A stretch of DNA of 35,105 nucleotides from positions 1 through 35,105 of the IMG/VR virus record IMGVR_UViG_3300043409_001279. The stretch is one strand, 5' to 3'. Within the stretch, counting starts at the first letter, position 1, and the number at the start of each line of letters is the position of its first letter. This stretch comes from a virus. The position numbers were made by a program, and so were the translations under genes. This document shows, in pieces, positions 18,949-28,175 of this stretch. The notes beneath the pieces are model-generated. The model saw only the letters and a list, made by a program, of their open reading frames with translations, was not told the DNA's origin and did no database searches.

Positions 18949-19259
18949 TGGCGTTATCCATCGCATCACAAACAGCAGCTGGTGCTGGCGCGGCACAGAC
19001 TATTTACACCTCCACAGGTGACACGGAGTTTCGATCATTGGTGGTATGCAACAGAAGTGGAACAAGCGCAACATTCAGGCTTTCGATAACGCCGTCAGGT
19101 GCGTCCAACGATCAGCCTGAACAGTATCTGTTCTATGACATGCCCATTGTGCCCAACGATTCATTCACCAGCGCACTTGAGATTGGCGTGAGCCTTGGTG
19201 ATGTCGTGAGGTTTTACGCATCGACAGCAAATCTGACAGTGACACTATTTAAGCAGTAA
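18948..19259 (+). CDS. Hypothetical small structural protein (103 aa)
   Basis: A beta-rich protein (AGAAQTIYTSTGDTEFRSLV, ATFRLSITPSGASNDQPEQY, VVRFYASTANLTVTLF). The final pattern 'D....FY.ST.NLTV.LF' is typical of small Ig-like or jelly-roll phage virion proteins. It starts within TAATG of the upstream stop and ends in TAATG with the next gene, so it is tightly coupled. It is probably a minor tail or neck component. No family assignment possible. Confidence 0.65.
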   Translation: MALSIASQTAAGAGAAQTIYTSTGDTEFRSLVVCNRSGTSATFRLSITPSGASNDQPEQYLFYDMPIVPNDSFTSALEIGVSLGDVVRFYASTANLTVTLFKQ

Positions 19260-19717
19260 TGGCATTTCCTGGCGGAACAAAGAATACGCGGGACCAGCTT
19301 AAGGAAGCTGGAGGCCAACCGTTACCTATTGGTGATATCTCTGCGTCGCAGTTGGTTTATCGCAGCGGAATCAATCTGATTGGCCTTACGCTTGGCACCA
19401 ACCTTGTGGTGGTTGGAACCACGATTAACGCATCTGGTGGAGGCGGCGGTTCGACATGGACAGAGGCAGAAGTTGATTTCCTTACCCCATCCTACGATTA
19501 CCAATTTACAGTTACCGATGCAACGGTTGGAGTGGCTAGCAAGATAACCGTAATCCCGTGCGGAAAAGCAGCTACTGGCCGCACGGCGGATGATTGGCAG
19601 TGGGACGGAATTACCTTCGCGGCACTGCCAGCGGTGGGAAGCTTCACGCTCTACGCCACTGCTCATCCCGGTCCTGTGGTGGGTAAACGGAAAATTCAAT
19701 ATTCAGTAGCATCTTGA
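19259..19717 (+). CDS. Hypothetical virion/fibre-like protein (152 aa)
   Basis: It opens MAFPGGTKNTRDQLKEAGGQ, then LVYRSGINLIGLTLGTNLVVVG and a GGGGG hinge at about residue 60. A C-terminal half follows with YDYQFTVTDATVGVASKITV and DDWQWDGITFAALPAVGSFTLY. The Gly hinge, followed by a globular domain with 'D...W.WDGI.FAA.P..G.FT', recalls short fibre or baseplate-like phage proteins with a trimerising tip. It is coupled by TAATG to the gene before. The role is inferred from its place among tail genes. Confidence 0.65.
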   Translation: MAFPGGTKNTRDQLKEAGGQPLPIGDISASQLVYRSGINLIGLTLGTNLVVVGTTINASGGGGGSTWTEAEVDFLTPSYDYQFTVTDATVGVASKITVIPCGKAATGRTADDWQWDGITFAALPAVGSFTLYATAHPGPVVGKRKIQYSVAS

Positions 19718-19720
19718 TTT

Positions 19721-21175
19721 ATGGCAATTCTTGACGGCGGAAGTTCAACGGCAGGCAAGGCGAATGTTGATGCGAATTATCAACTCGCAGTCGCGACCAA
19801 CACGGACCCGCTCAAGGCGGGTGCGGTGCGGATGTTCAGCGAGAACGATTCAGGCACCGCGACGGGGGCTGCATATTGTCTGTCTCCTGAGACATCGGAC
19901 GACTACCGGTTGCGCAGCGGATTGGACATGCACGAATGGAACGACACGTTCAATTACGCCAACCAAGACACCGGCAAGTATCGTTACGATTTCATCACGC
20001 TGACGATAGCGCTTTCAGGTGGCGCGTTGACCACCAATCCGCTCGGCGGCACGGCGATTAACACGGCAGCTCGAATGAGGTCGTGGAGGTCGTTTCAGGT
20101 ATGGGGGCAGCAAACGAATCTGTATTCGGAGTTCTCCATCAGCATGACGGCGGCGTTGGCCACCAATACGACCCATTATCTCGGGCACTACCTAGACAGT
20201 GGTTCATCTCCGTTCACCCCAACAGATGGCGTTTACTTCAAGATTACCAGCGCGGGCGTGACAGGCGTGGTTAACTTCAACAATACCGAAACGGCTACTA
20301 CTGCATTCGCTTTCACCTTCACCACGAATCAAGTTTACCAGTTCCTCATTTCCATCAACGAACGGGAAGTGGAATTCTGGATCGATGACGTGTTGTATGC
20401 CACCAAAGCGGTGCAGACTGGCAACGGTCAGCCGTTCATGAGCGCATCGCTTCCTTGGGCAGTCGGTCACGCCATTGGCGGCACTGCGGCAGGTAGTGTG
20501 GTGGCAATGAAGATTTGGGATACGTCGGTGCAGTTTGCTGACATTGGATACAATGTTCCGCTGGGTGTGCAGATGGCACTGATGGGGAACGGGCTGCAGG
20601 TGCAACAGGCCGCAACCACGGGCGGGCAGCTCACCACCTACGCGCTCGGTGCGGAACCGGCAGCAATCACACTTACGGCATCCACGGCACCGGCAACGAA
20701 TACGCTGGGCGGGTTGTTCATTCTTCCCGCTGCCATCACAACGGCAGCGAGCGATTATCCTTTATTCGCCTGGCTGAATCCCGCAGGCACCACGGCGATT
20801 CATGGCAAGGCTTTCATCTGCACTGGAATTCGGATGGGTGAGCTTTCGGTAACGACGGCGCTGGTAGGCGGGCCGCTCATTATCCCGATGGCTCTTGGAT
20901 TCGGCTCCACGGCATCCACGCTGGCGACCACGGAGCAAACGACCTTTGCCAATGCGACGACCAAGATCGCCCGCAAGATTCCGCTGGGCACTCAGGCTGT
21001 TCCGGCGACATCAGCGGTGGGAGCCATCATCGCGGGTTACAGCGTGGACTTCGGCCAAGCCCCCATCGTCATCAATCCCGGCGAATATCTGCACATCATC
21101 ATTCGTGTGCTGGGCACCAACCTGACGAGCGGGGTGATTCGTGGCAGCGTAGCAATCTTCGGATATTTCAGATAA
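19721..21175 (+). CDS. Large structural (fibre or neck) protein (484 aa)
   Basis: After a short N-terminal region (STAGKANVDANYQLAVATNT) common to phage fibre anchors, residues about 100-270 look like a concanavalin-like beta sandwich: FSISMTAALATNTTHYLGHY, VYFKITSAGVTGVVNF, FLISINEREVEFWIDDVLYA. The C-terminal half has Ala/Thr-rich repeats and ends GVIRGSVAIFGYFR. Concanavalin-like domains bind glycans, so it may contact the host surface. It sits between tail tubular A and B, where T7-like phages vary. No enzymatic motif is seen. Confidence 0.7.
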   Translation: MAILDGGSSTAGKANVDANYQLAVATNTDPLKAGAVRMFSENDSGTATGAAYCLSPETSDDYRLRSGLDMHEWNDTFNYANQDTGKYRYDFITLTIALSGGALTTNPLGGTAINTAARMRSWRSFQVWGQQTNLYSEFSISMTAALATNTTHYLGHYLDSGSSPFTPTDGVYFKITSAGVTGVVNFNNTETATTAFAFTFTTNQVYQFLISINEREVEFWIDDVLYATKAVQTGNGQPFMSASLPWAVGHAIGGTAAGSVVAMKIWDTSVQFADIGYNVPLGVQMALMGNGLQVQQAATTGGQLTTYALGAEPAAITLTASTAPATNTLGGLFILPAAITTAASDYPLFAWLNPAGTTAIHGKAFICTGIRMGELSVTTALVGGPLIIPMALGFGSTASTLATTEQTTFANATTKIARKIPLGTQAVPATSAVGAIIAGYSVDFGQAPIVINPGEYLHIIIRVLGTNLTSGVIRGSVAIFGYFR

Positions 21176-21176
21176 A

Positions 21177-24100
21177 ATGGGACGCGCAAACCCAGTTCAA
21201 GCCTCATGGACAAAGGGTGAGGTAAGCCCACTGGCTGCTGGCCGTGTTGACGTCTCGCTTTACTCTGCTGGTGCAGAGGTAATCGAGAATCTGATTGTGC
21301 GTCCGCAAGGGCCGCTGTTTCGGCGTAGCGGCACCAAGTATGTCAACTCAACCAAGGTTCCAGCCAATGAGTCGGTGCTGGTTCCGTTTGAGGTGAGCGA
21401 TGAGCAGGCATACATGCTGGAGTTCGGCAAGGGCTACATCCGGTTCTTCAAAAGTAAGGAACCGCTGTTTGAAACCACCAAGTATGAGGTGGAGGCATTC
21501 ACGCTGGAGACAGATAGCGGGCTGATGCGGTTGGTCACAGAGGATGTGCTGACTGTTCCCACAACTGCTGGAACTGAATACGGCGACCTTCCGACGTATG
21601 ACATCTCATGTGTGTCTCCGGTCAATGACACGACGGATGGGTATCAGGTAACTACCAGCATCCCTCACACCTATCACGCGGGATCGCTTGTTTTGATTTA
21701 CGGAACAAGTATCGCGAACCTCAATGGTGCGATGCTTAGTGTTACTGCTGCGTCAGGTGAGGTTACGGTTGCTGCTGGTCACAATCTTTCCGTTGGCGAC
21801 ACGATTGCCATATCTGGCTACGGCGGGGCGGGTCTGAACGGCATCAGGACAATAGCAACGGTGACCGGTGATATTCTTACCTTTACTGGCATATCCTCGT
21901 TCGTCCTGAGTGCGACGATGGGTAACTGGTGCAGGCAGGTAACCGTCACTACGGCCACCACTCGGACATTCAAGTTTCAGCTTTCAACCGGCACAGCGAC
22001 CACTCGAAGCGCAACAGGGTTTGCTGCTGGGCATGGGCTGATTGCAGGCGATAAGTTCTACGTCAGTGGAGCCACGGCTTTAACGAATTTATCGGAAAGA
22101 CACTTCATCGCGAAGTCAGTTGCCACGTCCCATAAATGGACTGTTGCAAATCTCGACTACGCTGCTGGCGCTCCGTCAGGAGAAGAGGCGCATGTGATAC
22201 CCATTGAGATTGAAACCAATTATGGGTTCGGACAATCCGTCACCGTCACTTCAACGGCGAGCTACTTCACGGGGGTTTACAATACGATTGAGGTTACCAC
22301 ATCCACCGCCCATGGCTATACCACCGGAGACACGGTGCTGGTTAATAGTGCGGGAAGCGGAGTGGATGGGCTTTGGCAAATTAGTGTCACTTCCACTACC
22401 AAGTTCGTGCTGTCCACCGCTTATTACGTTGGCGCAACCACGGGCGGCACAGTTCGGAAACAGCTCACGGCCTCTGAGTTCTCCATCAAGGACCTGAAGT
22501 TCGCTCAATCTGCCGATGTGCTTTACATCACGCATCCGCTGTATCCACCAGCCAAGCTGGTTCGGCTTGATGATGATGGTGACCGCAACGACTGGCTGTT
22601 GGCAGATGCGTCGTTCCGTGACGGCCCTTACATGGGATTGAACGACCTTTCCCCCAACATCAACTCCACCACACCGCAGGATGGAGCAATCTATCCTGAT
22701 GTTTACATGGAGGTGTCTAGCTATGCTCATACGGCTACGGTGAAGTCTGCCGTGGCATTTGCTGCTGCTGCGGCGGATGATGGTAAGTATATCGAGTGGA
22801 AAGAGGGGGATCAGTGGCGGTTGGCGCTGGTTAATGCAGGCTCAACAAGTCTCACGTCTCACACCGTAACTGTGTTGGATAATGTGATGCTTGGAATCGA
22901 CCAAACAACAGTTCTGAAAAGCGCGAAGTTAGTCAAAGATGCGAATTACGTCGGCTATGGAGCCAGAGGAAAATCAAGTCCAGCCGGATATTATAGCAGG
23001 TCTGGAGCGTATCTTGGGCGCATAAATCCCGATAACGAGGTGTCATCCGCCTCTGTAATTGGAGCTGCTCCATTATCTGTTGCCGGAAGGATTCCAACGG
23101 GCACGATTACATCCCAATACAGTAATACATTTTCTGCTGGCGATGTTGGTAAATACATCCGCATCAAAAGCAGTGTAAGGACAGCGGCAGGTCATTGGGT
23201 GCAGATTACCAAATTGGAGGCTGGGTCTGGGTCTGGTGCAACATCGAACAAGGCGACACATGGTAATTCATTAACAATGGCCAGCAACAACGACACCGGT
23301 AAGTTCGTTGTGTCCGCCCATTCCAGAACATGCACATTGACCGCAAAGAAGGCGGGTGCCGTGTTCGCTGCATTTTCGGCTACTGACATTGGTCGCTCGG
23401 TTCGGCTTGGGTTTGCTGGCCGATGGACATGGGGAAAAATCACGGGCTACACATCCACATCGGTTGTTACCATTACGCTCTATGAGGACATGCCGCGTGA
23501 TCCAAACGACTCATCCCGCATTGCCGGAAACCAAGACGGAATAAAGGCAAGCGATGGAACGCTTCCGACTGGAAGCCCTGATTCCGGCATCACCTACGAC
23601 TGGCGCATGGGCGCATGGTCCCACACCACCGGCTTCCCTGCTTGCGTTGTGTTCCATGAGCAGCGGTTGACCTTTGGTGCCACATCCACTGAGCCGCAGA
23701 CGTTCTGGATGTCCACCAGCGGCGACTTCGAGAACATGTCACCGACTGAGCTTGATTCAACGGTGCTTGATGATAGCGCAATCGCTTATGAGCTGGCATC
23801 TGCCAAGGCCAACCCGATTCGATGGCTGGTGAGCGGTTCTGCGCTGGGGATTGGAACAGCTGGCGGTGAGTGGCAGGTGAAGTCTGCTTCATCCATCAAC
23901 AACCCGATCACGCCGTCATCCATCAGTGCCAAGGAATACACCACGCATGGAGCAGGTTCACGGATTCAGCCTGCCAAGATTGGTTCATCGGTGTTGTTCG
24001 TTGACCGCTCCAAGCGCAAAGTGCATGAGTTGTTTTACAGCTACCAGGATGATGCAGTTGTTTCGGATGAGCTGACAGTCATCTCTGAGCATATCTTGCG

Positions 24101-24929
24101 TGAACATACCGGCGCGGTAGCAGCAGCGTTCCAGCAGAAGCCCCATTCCATTTACTGGATTGTTTGCGGCGACGGCACGTTGTCAGCAGTCACGTTTAAT
24201 AAGAAGCAGGAAGTGGTCGCGTGGCATCATCACACCATCGCAGGCGCAACAGTGGAGTGGATCTCCACGATTCCATCCAGTGACGGCACAGAGGATGAGG
24301 TGTGGATGGTCTGCAAACGCACCGTAAATAGTGCTGAATATCGAACGATTGAGGTTCTGGAATCTGATTTCTATCCAGCCAGCGCAGTTTCCAGAGCCGG
24401 GATGAGGTTTCAAGATGGGCACATCCTGCTTCAGCCAACCACTGCTACATTCACCTTAAATACCATCACAGGGCTGAATTGGTTGGCTGGTCAGACTGTT
24501 GCGGTGACAAAGCACAAGACGGATTACACATTCGTTTATGAGACTGCGGTTGTGAGTGCAGGTGGCGAGATTACGCCAATCACAACCACCGGATTTAGTG
24601 AGATTACCATAGGCGTTAACGGTAACGCTGATGTTGGTTCGTTGCCGCCAGAAGGTGGCAGTCCGTTCGGTAATTCTCAAGGCCAGCAGAAGAAGCTGAT
24701 CTATCTGGATGTCCGGTTCTTGGACACCATGAACGTCAGCTACGGTCCAAATTCCAGCAGCCTTGTCAGCAAGACCTTGACCCCTGCAACGGGTGTTTGG
24801 TTCAGCAAGACTGAGCGGTTGGTGCCGAACAACGGATGGGATGTGGAGAGCAAATACTATATCCGCCAAGCCTATCCTTATCCCTTGAATATTTTAATGG
24901 TGGTCGCCAAGCTGGAAACCAACGAATGA
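21177..24929 (+). CDS. Tail tubular protein B, T7 gp12-like, greatly enlarged (1250 aa)
   Basis: The first 60 residues carry the diagnostic gp12 opening SWTKGEVSPLAAGRVDVSLY with ENLIVRPQGPLFRRSGTKYV. Central and C-terminal parts keep family features: FAQSADVLYITHPLYPPAKL, VVFHEQRLTFGATSTEPQTF and GTAGGEWQVKSASSINNPIT. T7 gp12 is 794 aa. Here residues about 150-430 contain at least four copies of a small beta module ('H.......GD.V...G.....LNG...V..VT....T'). It would form the tail nozzle. It follows the previous stop by 1 nt, and its stop forms ATGA with the acetyltransferase start. Confidence 0.92.
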   Translation: MGRANPVQASWTKGEVSPLAAGRVDVSLYSAGAEVIENLIVRPQGPLFRRSGTKYVNSTKVPANESVLVPFEVSDEQAYMLEFGKGYIRFFKSKEPLFETTKYEVEAFTLETDSGLMRLVTEDVLTVPTTAGTEYGDLPTYDISCVSPVNDTTDGYQVTTSIPHTYHAGSLVLIYGTSIANLNGAMLSVTAASGEVTVAAGHNLSVGDTIAISGYGGAGLNGIRTIATVTGDILTFTGISSFVLSATMGNWCRQVTVTTATTRTFKFQLSTGTATTRSATGFAAGHGLIAGDKFYVSGATALTNLSERHFIAKSVATSHKWTVANLDYAAGAPSGEEAHVIPIEIETNYGFGQSVTVTSTASYFTGVYNTIEVTTSTAHGYTTGDTVLVNSAGSGVDGLWQISVTSTTKFVLSTAYYVGATTGGTVRKQLTASEFSIKDLKFAQSADVLYITHPLYPPAKLVRLDDDGDRNDWLLADASFRDGPYMGLNDLSPNINSTTPQDGAIYPDVYMEVSSYAHTATVKSAVAFAAAAADDGKYIEWKEGDQWRLALVNAGSTSLTSHTVTVLDNVMLGIDQTTVLKSAKLVKDANYVGYGARGKSSPAGYYSRSGAYLGRINPDNEVSSASVIGAAPLSVAGRIPTGTITSQYSNTFSAGDVGKYIRIKSSVRTAAGHWVQITKLEAGSGSGATSNKATHGNSLTMASNNDTGKFVVSAHSRTCTLTAKKAGAVFAAFSATDIGRSVRLGFAGRWTWGKITGYTSTSVVTITLYEDMPRDPNDSSRIAGNQDGIKASDGTLPTGSPDSGITYDWRMGAWSHTTGFPACVVFHEQRLTFGATSTEPQTFWMSTSGDFENMSPTELDSTVLDDSAIAYELASAKANPIRWLVSGSALGIGTAGGEWQVKSASSINNPITPSSISAKEYTTHGAGSRIQPAKIGSSVLFVDRSKRKVHELFYSYQDDAVVSDELTVISEHILREHTGAVAAAFQQKPHSIYWIVCGDGTLSAVTFNKKQEVVAWHHHTIAGATVEWISTIPSSDGTEDEVWMVCKRTVNSAEYRTIEVLESDFYPASAVSRAGMRFQDGHILLQPTTATFTLNTITGLNWLAGQTVAVTKHKTDYTFVYETAVVSAGGEITPITTTGFSEITIGVNGNADVGSLPPEGGSPFGNSQGQQKKLIYLDVRFLDTMNVSYGPNSSSLVSKTLTPATGVWFSKTERLVPNNGWDVESKYYIRQAYPYPLNILMVVAKLETNE

Positions 24930-25363
24930 TTCGCCTCGCACAAGTTGAAGATGTTCTCGACTGCCGAATACTGGCAGAGAAGTTCTTCTTTGCTCGCAAC
25001 ACCAAAGGCAAGTTCAGCGGAGAGTTCTTTGAAGGTCAGTGGGTGGGCTTCCTGACTACTGGCATCGGCAACATCCTTCTCAGGGAATCTGCTGAGTTCA
25101 AGATTGTTGAGGCAATCGGCTACATCGTTCATCCTGGCGGCAACGGAGCTGAATGCGTATCAACTATGTTTTGGTATGTTGATGACGATTCGCAAGGGCT
25201 TGCAGCAGGTGCGCTGTTCAAAGCGTTCTTGGATGGACCGGCCAAGGATCGTGAGATTCGCATCTCAGTGCTGGCCGATGAGCGATTGATTGCGGTATCG
25301 GATGTGTTGAGCCAATCAGGATTTTCTATGTATGAAATGGTTTATCTAAAGGAGGCAAGCTAA
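24926..25363 (+). CDS. Phage GNAT-like acetyltransferase (145 aa)
   Basis: The start MIRLAQVEDVLDCRILAEKFFF is the usual opening of small phage proteins of the N-acetyltransferase fold. It continues WVGFLTTGIGNILLRES, IVEAIGYIVHPGGNGAECVS and the C-terminal SQSGFSMYEMVYLKE, as in a GNAT beta-bulge and end strands. Many podoviruses carry such a gene between tail tubular B and the internal virion proteins; its substrate is unknown. The pantetheine-binding R/Q-x-x-G-x-G/A motif is not obvious. I chose 24926 because it forms ATGA with the stop of gp12; a longer start at 24836 lies inside that gene. Confidence 0.75.
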   Translation: MIRLAQVEDVLDCRILAEKFFFARNTKGKFSGEFFEGQWVGFLTTGIGNILLRESAEFKIVEAIGYIVHPGGNGAECVSTMFWYVDDDSQGLAAGALFKAFLDGPAKDREIRISVLADERLIAVSDVLSQSGFSMYEMVYLKEAS

Positions 25364-25896
25364 TGCCAGCAGCAGCAGCAGCATGGGCGGCAGTGGCTCT
25401 GTCCGCCATCGGCACTGGTGTTGCAGCCTATGGCGCAGTAGCGCAAGGCGATGCCGCTGAAGAGGCAGGCAAGCGCACACAGCAGGCAGAGAACGCCAAT
25501 GCCCAAGCAGCGATGGAAGCGGCGTCGCTGGAAGCTGGGCAGGTGAGGCGCAAGAACCTTCTGCGCTTAGGCTCTCAACGAGCTGATGCCGCCAAGAGCG
25601 GTGTGCTCATCTCCGATAGTGCGAACGATGTGATTTACGACACGGCAATTCAGGGTGAGCTGGAGGCTCAGTCGGTGCTGTATTCAGGCGCATCGGCTGC
25701 ATCTTATCAGCAGCAACGCGGTGTAAACGCAAGGGCTGCGGGTGCAAGTGCGAAGTCTGCCAGTAACATCAATGCGGGTTCATCCATCATTGGTGGGCTA
25801 GGCAAGACGGCGGGGATTTACTCCGATACAGCAGGAGCGCGGGGCGGTTCCATGCCAACATTTGCCCGCAACATTCGCAACAGCTACACGAGATAA
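25363..25896 (+). CDS. Internal virion protein, T7 gp14-like (177 aa)
   Basis: An Ala-rich hydrophobic N-terminus (AAAAAWAAVALSAIGTGVAAY) suitable for membrane insertion is followed by a helical Gln/Ala/Glu stretch. Then comes the conserved-looking VRRKNLLRLGSQRADAAKSGVLI and late AGARGGSMPTFARN. T7 gp14 (196 aa) inserts into the outer membrane during DNA ejection; order and composition support the same role. It starts in TAATG overlapping the upstream stop, preceded by AAAGGAGG, one of the few good Shine-Dalgarno sites in the window. Confidence 0.82.
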   Translation: MPAAAAAWAAVALSAIGTGVAAYGAVAQGDAAEEAGKRTQQAENANAQAAMEAASLEAGQVRRKNLLRLGSQRADAAKSGVLISDSANDVIYDTAIQGELEAQSVLYSGASAASYQQQRGVNARAAGASAKSASNINAGSSIIGGLGKTAGIYSDTAGARGGSMPTFARNIRNSYTR

Positions 25897-28175
25897 TGCC
25901 ACCACTAGCCACATACACAGCCTCTGGTCAGATTCGTTCCGGCCCTGTTGCTCCCGGTGTAGATGCCTCTGAGCTGGACGCATCAGCAAGGGCATTGCAG
26001 GGGCTTGGTGGGCAGGTAGTCAATGCTGGGCAGACAGTTGGGGCGCTGCTGGAGAAGCGGCAGCAGGAGAAGGATAACCGGTGGGTGGGGGATAATGAGA
26101 GTCAGCTTAATCGAGACCTGGTTGATTGGCGCAAAGAGAATCAGAATCGGGAAGATTACGGAGATGCGTTCAAGACTTATGCTGATGAGCGGTTGGCTGA
26201 GTATGAGAAGAATGCTCCCACTGGAAAAGCTGCTCAATCGTTTCGCCGTTCTGTCCTGCCATCCATTGATGCTGGTTATGCTAGAACAACCGCCGAAGGC
26301 GAGCGCACAAGGCTGAACAACTACGATCAGGCAGAGGTTCAGAACGACATCAATATGCGCGGGAGCTATCTGGCTGGCGCTGATTTGGATCAGGATTTTG
26401 CCAACGACATGCTCTTTGCTGAAACGGTGAAGAGGAATGCGCGGACGATGGCAACGATTGGGGCAACCAACCCCGCTGCTGCTGCCGCAATGGTTCAGCG
26501 CACGGAGATTGCGGCAGTGCTTGCCGCTGCCGATGCTGACCCCATCTTTGCCAAGAAGATACTGACTGCTTCCAAGCATATCGAGGCAGGCACCTACGAT
26601 CAGTTGGATCGCAAGATTGAGGCGGCGGCAAAGAACATGGAGGCGACATCCATGTATCGAATCAACGCCAACATCGATGCTGCTATCTACAACGGAAAGC
26701 AGAACGGAACGATGGTTGCGATGCCGTCCAAGGCTGTTCTTGATTTGCTCCCTGAATCCAGACGCGATCAGGTGATGGATGAGGTTAAGATTGCCAACGC
26801 GACTACCTCAACTTGGTCTGAAATCAAGGGCCACAACTGGCAGGAGCAGCAGAGGGCTATTGCAGCAGTGGATACCAAAGACATCATTGGCATCCAAACC
26901 AAGGCTGAACTGGTCAAGTTAACTGCTGAATCTCAGAAGCAGCAGACCGAAGACCCTGTTGGTTGGCAGGCAAGGAACGATCCTGAGTTCATTGCTGCAA
27001 CTGGTAAAATCTTGGCCGCTCCTAAAGAAGCGCAGGCTGGCATGATGACTGATGCCATCAAGCGCATGGTGGATTTGCAAGGGCCACCGCCAGCCGATGC
27101 ACCAGAGGATCAGCGCAAGCGTTACCTCAATCTTCCGACAGGATTGCAGAAGGCGACCACGCTTTCACAGGCAACCAGTGAGGCATCGAAGCTGAACAAC
27201 ATTCCGCCGAACCAGTTGACTGCTGAGTTGCAGAAGTTCGACCAGCTTTACCCTGATGAACGGGTGAGGGCGATGGTTTGGAATGACATGCAGAACTTGC
27301 CAGAAGGCAAGAAGCTGAAGATGGGGCTGCGGGTTGGTGCTGCCATTAACGATGTGGGAGTCAGGAATCATTTCCTTGGTGCAATGTCGAACAAGGAACC
27401 GCTCAAAACCGAGCGTCCCAAGAGCGAGTTCGATGCTGCCATCTCTGCTGATCCCATGTTCTCAAAGTTTGTTTCGGGCTGGAAAGGTGATGGCAATCAG
27501 CGTGGTGATGAACTGAGTGAGTTCACCGATGCTGCGGTGAGGTATGCCATGCACCTGTCGGTGAGTGACAAGATTGCCAACCCCTCAAAGGCAGCAGCGA
27601 AAGCTGTTCAGCGGTTGGTCACTGACAACTACGGCATGATGAACATTCATGGAACAGATGTTCCGGTGCATCGCTATCCATCGGCAGGCGTTCGTTACGG
27701 CGATGAGGAAATCAAGAACCTGCAAGCTGGCATCACTGACCTGCTTGGCACCATCTCGGCTGACTCCATCTCAGTTGAGCCTGCCAACTTCCCATTGGCC
27801 CCCAATCTGCCCGGTGGCACTGAGGACAGTGATTACATCCGCAAGACAATCAAATCGACTGGCACCGTCGTTGTGGAGCCTGGTGGGGCATCTGCCACGG
27901 TTTACCTGAAGGGCACAGGCGTAAACGACTTCGCGTTCCAGCTTCGCGGCAGGGACGGCAAGCCGCTGCTGTTTGATTTTGAGTCAGCTATTTTGCGTGG
28001 GAAAACCAAAGCCAGCCGAGCAAAGGAGGCGTTCGACAAGGCAACTGAGATCCAGCGCGGGTCGATGGGTATCGGAAAGCCCGGAGTCAACCGCAAGCAG
28101 CAACTTGATCAGGTCATGCCGTCTCTGGATGTTGGTGACAGCAAGCTGATTATCGACAAGGGACAAGGATTCTAA
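25896..28175 (+). CDS. Internal virion protein, T7 gp15-like (759 aa)
   Basis: Length matches T7 gp15 (747 aa) and it lies between the gp14-like and the large ejection proteins. The N-terminus (MPPLATYTASGQIRSGPVAP, then ASARALQGLGGQV) and long helices such as EKRQQEKDNRWVGDNESQLN are typical. Ala/Gln/Lys-rich helical repeats fill the rest, with an FAFQLRGRDGKPLLFD segment near the C-terminus. It would form part of the periplasmic channel with the next two proteins. No lytic transglycosylase motif is seen. Coupled by TAATG overlaps at both ends. Confidence 0.82.
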   Translation: MPPLATYTASGQIRSGPVAPGVDASELDASARALQGLGGQVVNAGQTVGALLEKRQQEKDNRWVGDNESQLNRDLVDWRKENQNREDYGDAFKTYADERLAEYEKNAPTGKAAQSFRRSVLPSIDAGYARTTAEGERTRLNNYDQAEVQNDINMRGSYLAGADLDQDFANDMLFAETVKRNARTMATIGATNPAAAAAMVQRTEIAAVLAAADADPIFAKKILTASKHIEAGTYDQLDRKIEAAAKNMEATSMYRINANIDAAIYNGKQNGTMVAMPSKAVLDLLPESRRDQVMDEVKIANATTSTWSEIKGHNWQEQQRAIAAVDTKDIIGIQTKAELVKLTAESQKQQTEDPVGWQARNDPEFIAATGKILAAPKEAQAGMMTDAIKRMVDLQGPPPADAPEDQRKRYLNLPTGLQKATTLSQATSEASKLNNIPPNQLTAELQKFDQLYPDERVRAMVWNDMQNLPEGKKLKMGLRVGAAINDVGVRNHFLGAMSNKEPLKTERPKSEFDAAISADPMFSKFVSGWKGDGNQRGDELSEFTDAAVRYAMHLSVSDKIANPSKAAAKAVQRLVTDNYGMMNIHGTDVPVHRYPSAGVRYGDEEIKNLQAGITDLLGTISADSISVEPANFPLAPNLPGGTEDSDYIRKTIKSTGTVVVEPGGASATVYLKGTGVNDFAFQLRGRDGKPLLFDFESAILRGKTKASRAKEAFDKATEIQRGSMGIGKPGVNRKQQLDQVMPSLDVGDSKLIIDKGQGF

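Noticed and set aside
24836-24925. N-terminal extension of the acetyltransferase ORF
   Set aside because: It overlaps the tail tubular B C-terminus in another frame. The ATG at 24926 forms ATGA with that gene's stop and begins the usual MIRLA start.
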